NCBI GenBank assembly: GCA_024362935.1
Contig: JANCRA010000003.1
Coordinates: 41,787,291-41,851,290 of the forward strand
Length of the DNA: 64,000 nucleotides
Direction of reading: 5' to 3'
Origin: Setophaga petechia
Taxonomy: Eukaryota > Chordata > Aves > Passeriformes > Parulidae
In this document: positions 24,240 through 36,441 of the stretch, piece after piece
How the letters are laid out: every line of letters begins with the position of its first letter
How positions within the stretch are numbered: the first letter of the stretch is position 1
Translations under genes and position numbers: made by a program
The notes under the pieces: generated by a model
What the model was told of the DNA's origin: nothing
What the model saw: only the letters and a program-made list of their open reading frames with translations
The model's database searches: none

Positions 24240-27200
24240 TGGGGGTCTCCTTCTCCACCCAGGGAGCAGGATGGTGGGCATGTGGAGGGGTGAGGGGCTT
24301 CTGCTCAGCAAGCCCTGGACATGTTTGTCCCAGCTCATCATCAGCAAAGAGGGGCCTGGGACTCCTGGCCAAAAGATGATCTGGCTGCTGGTGCAGCTCC
24401 TGCTCTGTGTTACACCTGGGACAGGGCAGCTCAGCATCCCAGGGCAAGGCTGGACGTGGAGCAGAGGGTGCTATAGGGGTTGTCATGGGTGCAGGAGCCA
24501 GCTCATCCCAACTGATTGGGGGGAAATACACAGAGCTTCAGGCTCATGCAAAACAGAGTCCATTGATATTTATAAAGCAGAGGGTTAACGTGCTGGTGGC
24601 ATGGGTGGGAAGTTTCTTTAGTGGTGAATAACTTGGCAAGAAGTGTGTTCATGTTTCCTGTGACGGCTCTTAAACAAGACCAAGATATTGAAGAATGTAA
24701 GAGGCTTGAGAGAAGGAATACAGGTGGATGAGGAAGGTGTTGGAGATGTCGGACTAGCTCTTTAGTGACCCTGCAATATGTGCTCTGTGTCCTGGCTAGA
24801 GGCTAAATGAGAAGCAATATGGCTCCACACTTACCCCATTCTCAGCCCATGATGATTTGTGCACACTAAGATGTGACTCGGGCTCTGTGACTCACCAGTG
24901 GCCAACCCTGTGCACCACATGGATGAAGATGCACAGTGTTAGCTCCTTTCACCTCACATGGTCCTACAGGAGTGGCAGAGCAAGGTTTGCACCTCTGGCA
25001 CCTGGAGGTCCTGCCAGGGTGGAGGGGCTGAGGCTCTTGCTTTCACACTGTGATCACACCACCCTGGGAAAGGCTGGCTTGCAGCCTCACGTCACTTCTG
25101 GGCAGGTTTCATGTTTAATCTGGGAGGTTTTATGTGGCCACATGTCCTGCCCCACCCTGCTTTGTGGGGCCTTGGTGCTGGGGCTATATAAGTAAAGATC
25201 TCTCCTAGAAGGATGAAGGCATTGGAGTGGTGCTGCTACATGCCCTTGAGCATGCTGCAGTTTGGGGTGACTCCAGAGCAGCTTCTCTGAGCCATCTGCA
25301 GGAGGAAGCTCCCTGCACTGGGAATTGCTCCTGTTCTAAAATCCTTCTGCTACAAAGCAGCCGCAGAACACAAGATCTGGGCTCATGCTGTGGAATTTTG
25401 GCCCCAAAGAAAAAAGTCCTTTTCACCACAGGGAGCTGCAGGCTCAGTGCTAATAGCTATTGCCTGGACTCTGGAGGGGAGAGAGCCTGGCACATTAATG
25501 AAAAGCTATTAATATTAAAAAGCACTTAATCTGTGATTACCCAGAGCTCCACAGAGCAACTATCCAAGAGTTAAACAAATATGAAGCTGAGGAAGATTAT
25601 GAAAAGTCTCGATAGAGATTAATGACCTGAGCTTAACCATAAAAAGCTGCTGCTGTGTCTGCCTCTTGATGAATATTCTCCAGGCTTCGCTGTGGCCATG
25701 AGGAGGGGAGAAATGACAGGGTGGTTTTGAGATGACTGTAACAAGTGAAGTGTGGCTTCTGCTGGGGAAAGAGCATCTGCTGGCAGCTGCTAATGAGATG
25801 GAGGAGGAAACCAGTCACCTGAGAAAGACTTGTAAAGGGATGTTTTAAAGCCTCAGCCTTCAGTCTCGACATTGGAATCAACCTAGAACAGGCTGTGCAG
25901 AAGGGAACATCTCTGAATTGGGTTTGAGGTTCCAAATCTATTGCCAGGTTGGTTTTTGGTGATGCTGTTGTGGTGATTTAGGGCCATGCAGCATCCAGAA
26001 ATGGCTTTTGGAACAGGCAGTTCTTATTTTTGTGTGTGTGTATGTGTGCTTTTTCCAGTCCCCCTATTTTGAAGTCATAGCCTTGAGGTTCACTGCATAA
26101 TTTATGGAGCTGGGCATAAAAGTATGTGCATATTAGTCCCAAAACAGATGCAGTTGAAGGAGGTGCAGAGACAGCCCCTCCTTGAGAACCATTACTCCCT
26201 CCCCATACCAGTGCCTGCACCTTGTCTCTCCGGCTCTGGCCTTGCTCAGTGCCTGGATCAGCAGCGCAGTGCTGGGTGAGCAGAGCTGGAGAGGGGAGCC
26301 CATGGTGCTTTTAGGGGAAAGGCCAGGGAATGTGGGAGTGAGCACCCAGCTGGGCTGGCTCTGGGCAACTTGGAGTGAGCCTTTGTGCAGTAAATCTCAG
26401 CAAACCGAGTTGTTTGTTCAGGAGGGAGAGGCGAGCAGGTGGGGATGTTCTCCACCCAGCTCCAGTTTTTAATGCACTGCCAAGGCTGCTTTTTCCCCCT
26501 GTCATCATTTCTCCTTCTCAGTAAGCCTTGAGTGCTTACAGCACGGCTTTGAGTACTCTCCTCCTCTGGCAGGATCCTCTTAGTATCTGCTGGCAGCTGT
26601 TTGAAGCAGGGCTGGTGGATCTGGGCTTCATTTCATGCCTTATTTCACCCCAAATGAGCACAGCCTGCTCGGGAGCCTGTTTGCAGGAAGGCAGACAGCC
26701 CTGTCTCGTGTGCAAGCTGTCTCCTTTTCACCTCCCTGTGGCCTTGGCGGGGCTGGTTGTCCCTCATCGATCAAAGCCAGATGTCTGAGCATCTTCTGCC
26801 TCACCAATGCTCCTCCTGCACTCGCAGGGTAGAAGATGAGACAAGAAGAGAAGTAAAGGAGGGGGAAAACCAGCTCCTCCTCAGCTTTTGTCTGTGCTGC
26901 ATTCCCGTGTCTGCATCTAGAGGGCAGGGCAGTACGTGCTCTGAGCTGGGTCTCTGTGTCGTCTGGTCTGTGGCCCCATTAGAGCCTCACCAGCCAAGAT
27001 TTCTTCTGGAGATGGAGCCCGTGTTCGAGAGGGAGAGAAAGCAACGATGCTGTGTGAGCCCCTTCCCATGGCTGCACAGCCTGTTGGTAGCCATGTGACA
27101 ATGCTGGAGGTGTCTGAGTGACTTTTTCCAGGAGGTAGGAGCCAGCCCTTGCTTGCCTGATCCTGCACCACAGGGGCAAAGAGGATTTTGCTGGTGGTTA

Positions 27201-30200
27201 AGAGGTGCAAAAGCAGGTATCCCGTCCATCCAAGGTGCCCAGGTGGTGGCTGAGGAGCTTTTCTCTCTGCATTTAATTAGCAGCTTAGCAGGACAAAGAT
27301 CAGGGCTTGGGCCAAGCAGAGGTCTTAAAAGACACAAGAAGCACTGAAAATTGAGGTGTTTGTTATTAAGATTTATAATCTCAATTATTTACATCCAGAT
27401 CCAAGACTTCTGACCTCCAGCAGCCCCTCCCAAAGTTAATTATTCCCTCATTCAGTGATTTTTTGTTATTTGTCCCTGCACTCAAGGAAATCAAATGGGA
27501 GGGCTGCACAAGGAGAAGGCTGAGCCTCATATGTGCTTGTCAGCAGTCGTCTGCAGTGAGACAAAAATGATTACGGGCTGTCATCATTCGGCCTGGGTAT
27601 GGGCTGGCTGTCCTCCAGCCACAGATTTTTTTGGCTAGTCTCAGAGTTTTTGAGAGCTGGAGAGCATCTAAGCTCCTCTCACTAGGAGCAAGCATGCCTG
27701 CTTTATAAATATTCTTTAGCTATCATCTTTATGCCTTGCAATTTTATGGGCAAAATGTGTACTTTTGTCATGCATGGGCTTATTTTTTAAAAGCTCCAGT
27801 TCCTGGATCCTTATCCCTAATTCCCTTTCTCTATCCTCATTCTCCTACGTTTTTCTCCCCCTTTTTCCTCTTCCCTTTTCCCAGCCCCTTTCCCCTGCTC
27901 TGACTGCTGCTGGGGTTCTTGTATCTGGGACTGTTCCTGCCCCAGGGTGGGCTTGTTTTGCTTCTGGATACAGAAATATTGTTTGGACCACTTAACATCT
28001 CAGTGCACCTTGCCCTGCATGGGCAGGAAAGGAGGGGTAGAAGCCCCAGACAGTCCAGTTTGAGAAACAGGAACAATAATGGGTGCACAGACGTGCTTCC
28101 TAAAGTTCCAGTGTGAACTTTGTGGGCAGACCTGGAAAAAACAGACTTCTCATTTCTCCAGATTTCAGGTCTAGGCAGGATGGAACCAACACAGAAGCAG
28201 CATGAGGATTTCATGGCTTTCATGCTGCTGGGCAAAAAGTGCTCCCTGAAGAAGTTTGGTATTCCAAACGGGTGAATGGGTACCCGTCAGTGATGGCTTG
28301 TTGCATGCCAACAAGATGCGAATTTCTCAACCAGCTTTGATGACTTCACAGAGAGGTGATGAAACCCCTGCAGGCACTTATTGCCACTCAGTTGCAGAAA
28401 CAAACACAAAGTCAGTTAGGAAGAGGAGTTTAACTGAGCTGAAAAGAATCCTTGACCTGCAAACAACCCAACCTGTGTTGTATTTTATGTTCTGTGAGCA
28501 GCCCCTTGGAAGATGGTGGGTTTGCAAACGAGTGTTTCATCACCCTGCTCGTGAACATGGGCATTGCAGATGTTCTTGTCTGAGCCCGAAAAGCTCTCTG
28601 TGGGAAACAGGCACTTTGAGTTGTGAATCAGTCATTGCTGACTTAGCAAAAGAAGCACTCCCCCCTTGGAAGAGCCAGTGAAGAGTCCAGTGCCCATGAA
28701 AGAGGTGCCTGTCTCATGTGGAAACCAGCCCAGTTGGCATCTGGTTTTGCCCTGGATAGAGAGTATTTTCCTCTTAACTTTTACATACAAGTCAGAGCAG
28801 TTTAGACATGGAAGCCTGAATCATGAAGGTTTTCACTGAAGACAGTCCAGTTAAAACACTTGGTTTTGGTGTTCACTCTGGATGTGACAAAGGATGTGTT
28901 CATACCTGCAAAGATCTCTGCTGAGGTTTCTCTGTTTTGTATGCACTCATCCCACACCATCTCAACTTTTGCACATGTGCTAAACTCAGGTCTGCCTTCG
29001 TAAAAGAACATTCATGTCCCAGATACTCTGAATTAATTGGCTTTGGGGATGTTCTTGAGAGATGCTCATTGGTGCTGGATGTTGAGTTTTTCTGGTGCAG
29101 CCCTCTCATATTCTGATCTCATCCCCTCCATTGCCAAACCTGAATGAGAAGCACCTCCAGAAGAGTTTCCAGAGGCCCATCTCCTTGCAGCTGTGTTCTC
29201 CCAAGGCTTTCTCAATGTGTGCAGGTAGGTGAGGCTGCCAAGGGTCTTTGCAGCTGACAGCTGTTATTTTTGTAAAATGAGGTGTCTGGGGTCACACAAC
29301 ATTAACAAAAAGCCACTGTGCTTGGAATGGATAAATTCTGGGGAATCATTCCTTCTGTGGGTACTGGTTTGTAGAGCAATTGCTGACCTTGGGGAGAGAA
29401 AGCTTTGTGATTTATCAGTTTTCTTGAGCTTTTTTTAACTAACACCATGTTCTTGCATTGTCTTGGCACAGAGAGCCTGAAAGACCTTTTGAGAGCAAAG
29501 ACATGTTTCAGCCATACTCATTTGAGCACACAGAGGTCTCAGCTTGTTCTCCAGACACGTTCTGGGTCATACCCTGGTCTTAACCAGGCTTTGAGGATGT
29601 GCATACACATGAAGGATTGTGATCAGGTGTTGGGTCACTTGGGTAATACTATCCAGTGGCAAGCTGGGTGGAAATTCCAGCGGGATCACCTCCTGTACAC
29701 ATTAAATGCTGAAGGCCTGGGCACGGACCAGTGCCTGTCAGAGGTGTTCACTTTCCAGGGGACTGCCAACTCAGCCTGGGGTCATGGAGGGAGGGCCACA
29801 CTGTGGAAGAGTCCAAGGCTTCTGGTCCTGGGCAGAAGTGAGAAAAGCTCCTCAGAAGAGTGAGGTTTGTGCCCAGAGCTGTGCTGGAAACCGAGTGATC
29901 CTAAACCTGGCAATGAACACAGACTCTCCCTCACTGGAGACTGAAGCCCCTGTGTGCTACCATGGCCAGAAGGGACTTCATCCAGAGGAGTTTCCTGTTT
30001 TTTGCCCTCTCCCTCAAGCCTCTCTTCACCCTTTTGTGTTTTCATTTTGAAATACCACCCTTCCTCCAGGCTCCAGCTTGCAGTGAGCTGCAAACTCTTC
30101 TGGAAGCCCACACCAAAGAGTGTCCCTTTGGAATGGAAGGGATCATTAAAATGCCTTGTTTCTCTTCAAGGCCAGTGTTTATATCGAAAGCAGCCATGTG

Positions 30201-30660
30201 TGAGTACTTATGTGTGTCCATAGGGAGTTGTTCTGTTCCACAGGCACTTGTCCAAAGTTGGCGAGTATAAAAGTGAAGTGAATGATGAGAAGGGTGGGGA
30301 TGTGGTGTTCGTAGTCCTGCAACGTGCAAGATACTCTGGTCACTCTTGTTAGCACCCTCAGCAGGAGGCAATGGCTGCTTCAACAAGATTGGTCTGCATG
30401 TCTCCTCACTCATGCAGCTGCAGAGATGAGTTTTTGTGGTCTCCCCAGTCCTTTTTTTAATACTGTTTGGCAGATGGAAGAGGCTGAGAGCAGAGGGGCA
30501 GTCCACAACATGGGGTCCCTGATGCAAGCCCACAGATCCAGTCCCAACCCTGCTCCTCCCCTGCCTTCTCCAGCAGACTCCCCTTTAAGGCCAAGCTCTT
30601 CTTTCACTTGTCCCTCTTTTTGCTGCTGTTGTGAGCCCAATTTCAGCCCTCTGCACCACA
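24240..30660. other. SYT8-TNNI2 intergenic region, left part
   Basis: No supported protein-coding gene. Features seen are a TATATAAG box at 25185-25192, a short TG-rich run near 26030, and AT-rich blocks with TAAT cores at 25495-25625 and 27340-27480 that could be regulatory. Open frames are short and unrecognised. Confidence 0.55.
25185..25192 (+). promoter_or_regulatory. Orphan TATA-box-like element
   Basis: TATATAAG preceded by GC-rich sequence (GGTGCTGGGGC). It looks like a core-promoter TATA box, but no gene is recognised 30 bp or more downstream. It could drive a noncoding transcript or be fortuitous. Confidence 0.25.
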
Positions 30661-30669
30661 TTCCAGCTC

Positions 30670-31190
30670 CAAGAAATCCCTCAGGAGGAACAAGAAAAAG
30701 CCGCATCCCAAGGAACCCACTTTTCAGAAACCTGTGTGTTGCCCCTTCACAGGACCCACCATCACTCAGGTAACTGACTGCATCCACCTGGGCAACATCA
30801 ACAGTGGGCAGGGCTGTGCCAGAACAGCACTGACAGCTTCAGCAGTGACAGCTTCAGCAGTGGCAGCTTCCCTGACATGAGCTGCCTGCCCAGCGATGGC
30901 AGCCCGAGTGTCATCCTCTACCTCTGCCTCAGAGAGGGTTCTGCTCACACCTCAGGGCTGACATCTGGGCTTTGCTGCATGGGCACTTTCATGGAATGGG
31001 GCAGCCCTGGTTGTGGGACATCAAAGTCTCAGTGGAAAAAGGAAATTGTGTCTTCATCCACTGCTGGGATGGCTTCTCCCAGGGTCCTGTGTGCATCATT
31101 GTGTAGCTGATGGTCAAACACAGCATCAAACAGCTGTCAGCTTATGAATTTGTGATGTATCTGCTGAACATGAGGAGTGTCATCAGGACC
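30670..31190 (+). pseudogene. Decayed dual-specificity-phosphatase-like sequence
   Basis: Three stretches resemble a DUSP-type catalytic domain but cannot be joined in one open frame. A Lys-rich piece (KKSLRRNKKKPHPKEP, from about 30670) runs into GPTITQVTDCIHLGNINS at 30752-30805, like the start of DUSP domains (ITxIxxxLYLG). About 250 bp later, in another frame, comes GNCVFIHCWDGFSQ (HC at 31059-31064). It corresponds to the P-loop HCxxGxSR with the catalytic Cys kept but the Arg replaced by Gln. The following residues keep the family spacing up to RSVIR (about 31190), but with an in-frame TAG at 31104-31106 where the family usually has Tyr of the AYLM motif. This similarity was recognised by eye and could be an old exon relic. 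The parent gene is not identified. Confidence 0.35.
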
Positions 31191-33900
31191 TGCTGGTGGG
31201 TTTGGAGCCTAAAGGCATCAACATCATGTGCCTGAAGCACTCCCTGTCAAGGAAGACAGCATGGAGCTAAACGGACAGGGTGGCTGTGTTGGTTGGCAGC
31301 TGCCCTGTACAGGAACAGCCAAAAACCTTAATCTCATTGCATGGGCAAATGAGGTGACTGCAGCTGTGGGATGTAGGACAGCACTGGCACAAAGATGTGA
31401 AAGTGATGGTAGAGTTCCTGGGTGTTGGTGTCAGAGAAAAGGGACACACTGCAGGGGTGTGGGTATGTCCTGAGCAGGATGGGAGCCATGTGCTTTGCTT
31501 TGGTGTGATGGGATTTTGGGAAAGCAAAGGGCAGCCAAATACAGGTTTCCCCAGTGATCTTGCCTGAACTTTTGCTGTGATCACCATTGCTGCTGAGTAG
31601 CATGCTTGTGTTTTGCTAACAGTGTAATTCTTGGAAATAAGGCATAGCATCATCTGGTGTCATAGTGCCTTTCCACTTGATCCTTGTGGGATGCTGAAGA
31701 GGAGGCAAGGTGTAAAGTGTAGGAGAATGTGATGAGGAACAGCTTGCATGGATTCTTCAGCCTCATCCTTCCAACACGTGGTGATTCCACGGAGGAACCT
31801 GGCCCAAAAAAGCTACACCTGAGTCTCTAAAGCATTGTGCAGAAGCTCCTGTGTGTGACAGGTCTTCTCTCTATCTGACCTCATAGGATGGTGGAAGTGC
31901 TCTGGGAATGGTGGCCCACACCCATGGTGCATTCCTCTAGCTCAGGTGGGGGGAAATGAGGGAAAGGAGCAAGGTCAGATGCTCCATAGGAAAGTACCCA
32001 AGTATGAACAGTGCATCCATTCCTGGCCCCTGCCTAATTACCTCGCTAATACCTAATATTCAGAGGCAAATGCCTCTTTGAAGGATGTGCCTGGAGCTTC
32101 CTTATGCTTTCATTGAGCTTTTCTGCAAGAAACTTGTTCTTTCATCACTCAAACACTTACATAATTCCTTTGGAAACTTTTGTCTTTCCTAACATTAACC
32201 ATGGCTTCAAACTTTGTTTTTCCATTCTTCCTTCTCCTCACTGAGTTTCTTCCTCATGCCATTTAAGTCTGCTGCTTCTTTTTCTGGGAGAGCTGCCTTA
32301 CAGCTTAAACCCTGTGCAAGGCAGCTCCATGGAAAGCCTTCTGCAGACTTCCAGACTCGACCTTCTGCTCATGCTATTACCATACCTCACCATCCACTCC
32401 TCCTGTATCCTACAAACACTCCTGTTGGCCAGTATTTTGGTCATGGGATTCTTTCTTTGAACTCCATTCTTCCACTGTATCAGGCCAACAATTTCCTGTC
32501 ACAAGGTGATAACCACACCCTTGAAATTCTGAGCAGATCTCTTTTGCTGTGCTGCATGCCTGGACTCCAGGAGGTCCAGGGTGCCTTCCTCTCACAGAGC
32601 TGAAGGAAACTCCCTGCCTGTGGGGAATTTTGAATGGAGAACTTCCCCAGTTTGATTCCTCCACCAAGAGCTGAGCAGCTCTCTGGAGGACTGATGGGCC
32701 AGCAGAGGCCAGAATGTGCAGCTGCAGCATTTCAAAGGGACATTTCCCAAGAGGGATATGTGGGTCCAAGCAGACCCAGCCTTGCCCACGATAGGGGTTT
32801 TCCAGGCAAATCCCTGAGAAACACCAGCCCCATACCAAGGACTTGCTCGTCCTTCAGCAGCACCTGCAGCACCACTTGTGTGGTGCTGAGCATGGCGAAA
32901 CAGGAAGCCTGCAGCAAGGGATTTGCCACTATCTCTATAATGTCTGGGAGGCGCCTGCAAAATATTGTCAGGGCCGTGTCTGAATCAGCCTAAAAAGCCC
33001 TGGCTGGAAGAGGAGGGAGCGCCTGGCCTGGGGGAGGAGAGCAGGAGCTGTTTGGGTCCCTGTCTCCATGGGATCCCCTACACACACGCTCTACATATGC
33101 TGTGACAAGGGCTGAGGAATATTTCCAGCCACGTTTCCACCTGCTTCTCCTTCAGATCCATGGAGATCTGGGTTTGGGTCATCCCACAGAGGGGATTACC
33201 CTTCTTTCTGTCAGCATGGGGCTGCTCCCCCATGCTTTGCTGCCTCTGCCCAGCCCCTGGCTGGATTTGAGGCTTGAGGCTGCCTGCAGCAAATCCACAG
33301 CTTGTTTTTTTTTTAAAAACCCTGAATTTTGTTGAAATATTTCACACAGGGAAGAGCTACAGGTACTTACTGTGTGAGGGAAATAATTGAGGTTTAAAAA
33401 GTGTGCTAGTGCTGGATGGCTTATTAAGGGATTGCTCTTGCCTATGCTGTTTGCACTGGATATTTGGGGTGCAAGTTCTTTCCTGTCTTCCTTCCTGAAG
33501 GGCAGAGCTGCTCCCAAGCCCTTGAAGGCAAATTGAGTCATGCCCTTGTCCATGGATAAGCCACTCTGTGTATCCAAGGGGAAATTTTAATTAGAGGCCT
33601 TGCAGATGGATGGCTGTGTGCAGGGAGCCTGGGCACCCCACAGATTTGAAACCATATCAATTTTGACTGGTTGGCGGCAGGAGAAGGGAGAGGAAGGCTC
33701 CCTACTTGGCACTTCTGAGTAAAAACACCTTCCCGGCTCCTCCAGATCCCACGGGTAGAAGATGTTCTCCTCCTCCTCCCCACCCCTCCTTCCCTGGGGG
33801 CTGCCCTCTCCTGTTCTCCTGCTGGCCTGGCCTGCCCCAGCCAAGGGAGGTGCACAGCGGACTCTTGCACATCATTGGTCTGAGAAGGTCTCCATGCCCT
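31191..33900. other. TNNI2 upstream region
   Basis: No gene recognised. The last few hundred bases are the TNNI2 upstream promoter region, including an inverted CCAAT (ATTGG) at about 33873. Confidence 0.5.
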
Positions 33901-33942
33901 TAAAGAGAAGGTGGATTTTGTGCTGAGCCACCCGAGAAGCCC

Positions 33943-34029
33943 TTTTATACCTCCTTACTCAGCCAGCTGCCTGTGGCTCGTCTGTCCATCCTGTCCAGCC
34001 AGCACTACTCTGATTTCCTCCAGACTTGG
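33943..34029 (+). promoter_or_regulatory. TNNI2: TNNI2 core promoter and noncoding exon 1
   Basis: TTTTATAC (33943-33950) is a TATA-type box. Transcription should start near 33970-33980. The short leader ends at 34029 with a GTGAGC donor (GT at 34030-34031). A noncoding first exon followed by a large first intron is the known organisation of avian and mammalian TNNI2. A CAGCTG E-box lies at 33964-33969. Confidence 0.7.
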
Positions 34030-34581
34030 GTGAGCCTTTTTGTGTATTTCCCTACGAACCAGCTTGCTCTTAGGGAGTGATGGGGGAGCAGATTTACTTA
34101 CCAGAGTACTAAGGAGATAAATACTAGGTGGGGGTGGCCTGTGGGAGAAACAGGGCTGGGTGCTAATAACACTTTCTCCATCCTTTGCTTATTGGAGAGG
34201 ATCTGTGCATTGGAAAGGTTTGCTCTGCCTCTTCCAGTGAGCTTTTCTTTTTCTGATTTCATGCTTTCCCCTGCTTTGGCCGGTGCTCTCAGCTTGATTG
34301 GCGAGGGCAAGTGGTGCCTAGCGCTGACCTCCGCGGGCCATAGGATTCAGGATCCTTGCCTGCTGTGACTCGGCTATGCTCGCTACTCACACCCCTTCCT
34401 CCAGCTCCATACCGGCCCTTGCAGTGCCTTCCTGCCCAAAAACACCCTCAGACACGCACCCACATCCAAATTTATGATGTCCCCCCTGCAGAGCAGCTGA
34501 TTCTAAGCCCACATCGCGGGCAGCGAGCTGCAGCCTGGCGCTGTCCCCTGGCTCCGGCGCCGTTGCGGCCGGAGCGGGAGC

Positions 34582-35327
34582 GTGTGCGGGGCAGGGATGG
34601 GGGTCAGCGAGCACAGCCCGCGTTCCTGTGTGTGTGCGTGGCAGGGATGGGTGTCAGCGAACCCAGCCCACGTTCCTGTGTGTGTGCGTGGCAGGGATGG
34701 GTGTCAGCGAACCCAGCCCACGTTCCTGTGTCTGTGTGTGCGGGGCAGGGATGGGTGTCAGCGAGCACAGTCCACGTTACTGTGTGTGTGCGGGGCAGGG
34801 ATGGGTGTCAGCGAACCCAGCCCACGTTCCTGTGTGTGTGCGGGGCAGGGATGGGTGTCAGCGAGCACAGCCCGCGTTCCTGTGTGTGCGGGGCAGGGAT
34901 GGGTGTCAGCGAGCACAGCCCGCGTTCCTGTGTGTGTGCGGGGCAGGGATGGGTGTCAGCGAGCACAACCCGCGTTCCTGTGTGTGTGCGGGGCAGGGAT
35001 GGATGTCAGCGAGCACAGCCCGCGTTCCTGTGTGTGCGGGGCAGGCAGGGATGGGTGTCAGCGAGCACAGCCCGCGTTCCTGTGTGTGCGGGGCAGGGAT
35101 GGGTGTCAGCGAGCACAGCCCGCGTTCCTGTGTGTGTGCGGGGCAGGGATGGGTGTCAGCGAGCACAGCCCGCGTTCCTGTGTGTGCGGGGCAGGCAGGG
35201 ATGGGTGTCAGCGAGCACAGCCCGCGTTCCTGTGTGTGCGGGGCAGGGATGGGTGTCAGCGAGCACAGCCCGCGTTCCTCTGTGTGCGGGGCAGGGATGG
35301 GTGTCAGCGAACACAGCCCGCGTTCCC
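34582..35327. repeat. G-rich minisatellite in TNNI2 intron 1 (about 15 units of 46-52 bp)
   Basis: About fifteen head-to-tail copies of a unit containing GGGGCAGGGATGGGTGTCAG, then CGAGCACAGCCCGCGTTCC and a variable TGTGTGTG stretch. Unit length varies through the TG run and an extra GCAG in units 10 and 13. Several early units differ at shared positions (AACCCAGCCCA instead of AGCACAGCCCG). The G-rich part resembles the GGGCAGGANG core of hypervariable minisatellites. Long open frames exist in all three forward frames only because the repeat lacks stop codons; I do not regard them as genes. Confidence 0.97.
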
Positions 35328-35344
35328 GGGCCGTCCCAGCTGCA

Positions 35345-35475
35345 GCCCCGCCACCTGCGGTGGCCGCTCCGCATCGCCGCCGCCTCCCGAGTCACGGGGC
35401 TGGCACCACGGAACGGCGGCCGTCCCAGGAGACAGCTGCAGCTCCTTCTGCAGCTCCCTGGCCATTTTTAGAAGC
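35345..35475 (+). promoter_or_regulatory. TNNI2: Candidate muscle enhancer in TNNI2 intron 1
   Basis: Just after the minisatellite, E-boxes CACCTG (35352-35357) and CAGCTG (35433-35438) lie near CCATTTTTAG (35462-35471). The reverse of that last site, CTAAAAATGG, is close to the MEF2 consensus CTAAAAATAA and also CArG-like. The quail fast troponin I gene is known to carry its main muscle enhancer in the first intron, with E-box and MEF2 sites. Assignment here is inference from motif content and position. Confidence 0.45.
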
Positions 35476-36441
35476 ACTTCCCCCCCGCTCCTCTCTGAAG
35501 CAATGTGATGGGCCCGCACATTTTCCAGGATAAAGTTTCCTTGGCCCTGCAAGCTGTGCCTCCTGCCTCGGGCATGAGCCCCCATTAACATTTCCCCTCC
35601 TGACTGAGCCTCCCAGGCTGCCTTTGGGGGCCTTGTCTGCTCTGCAAAGGGGGCCTTGCAGGAGATGCAAGTAGATATTGCTCTGATAGAAGACTAACAT
35701 TTTATTTATGTGGAAATCATTTACAGCAAAGCAAAGGGGCTCTTCCATTTCTTCCCTAATACACTGTGTTGTATGTGTAAAATTTCCACTTAAAGCAAAT
35801 GCAAGGGATTGCCTAGGGAATTTTTTGTGCTTGTATCAACTCAACACAACTTCCAGCTGTGCTGAGGTTGCTGCAACAGGCTCTCCTGTCCCAGAGGATG
35901 AGTGGACACACTGGCAGCAGCATCCTCTGAAGTCCTTGCTTGTCATTTCCAACCCTTTGCAGGCTTTGTGATATTTCTTGTTTACAAAGTGAATTAAGGT
36001 TGAATGGCAAAGTAAAGCAGCAAACTGAAAATAGTCTTTGCCCTTTCTTCTCTCATTGAATAAAATGGTTTCACGGGGGTCAGATAAGAAACATACCTGC
36101 AGGAATCACTGTCATAAATCACTCTATTTCTGGCTCAACCCCACTTGGTCTTTTCCAGAAGTCCCTTGATGCTGTGGTTAATGTTGCTATGAGGAGATGT
36201 TTCCCTCTCATCTACAAACTGCAGCCTAGTTCCCTATATGATGAAAAATTGGTGAAGTTGAGAAATAAGAACAGAACTGTTCCTCTTTTTATTTTCTGGA
36301 GGAGTCTTGCTTTGTTTTTAAACCCACAAAAAAACCCCAAACAAGTGAGTTTAAAACTCACAAAAAAGTGACCACAAGCATGAATAATTGTAAACTTTTT
36401 CTCTTGGTTTTCATTTCAGGCTCACAACCACCTAAACCAAG

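Noticed and set aside
28180..28274. Short plus-strand frame reading MEPTQKQHEDFMAFMLLG
   Set aside because: Looks protein-like but is only about 30 codons, has no splice signals I can defend and no recognised family.
29447..29863. 138-codon plus-strand open frame
   Set aside because: No domain, no conserved-looking motifs, no neighbouring exon structure.
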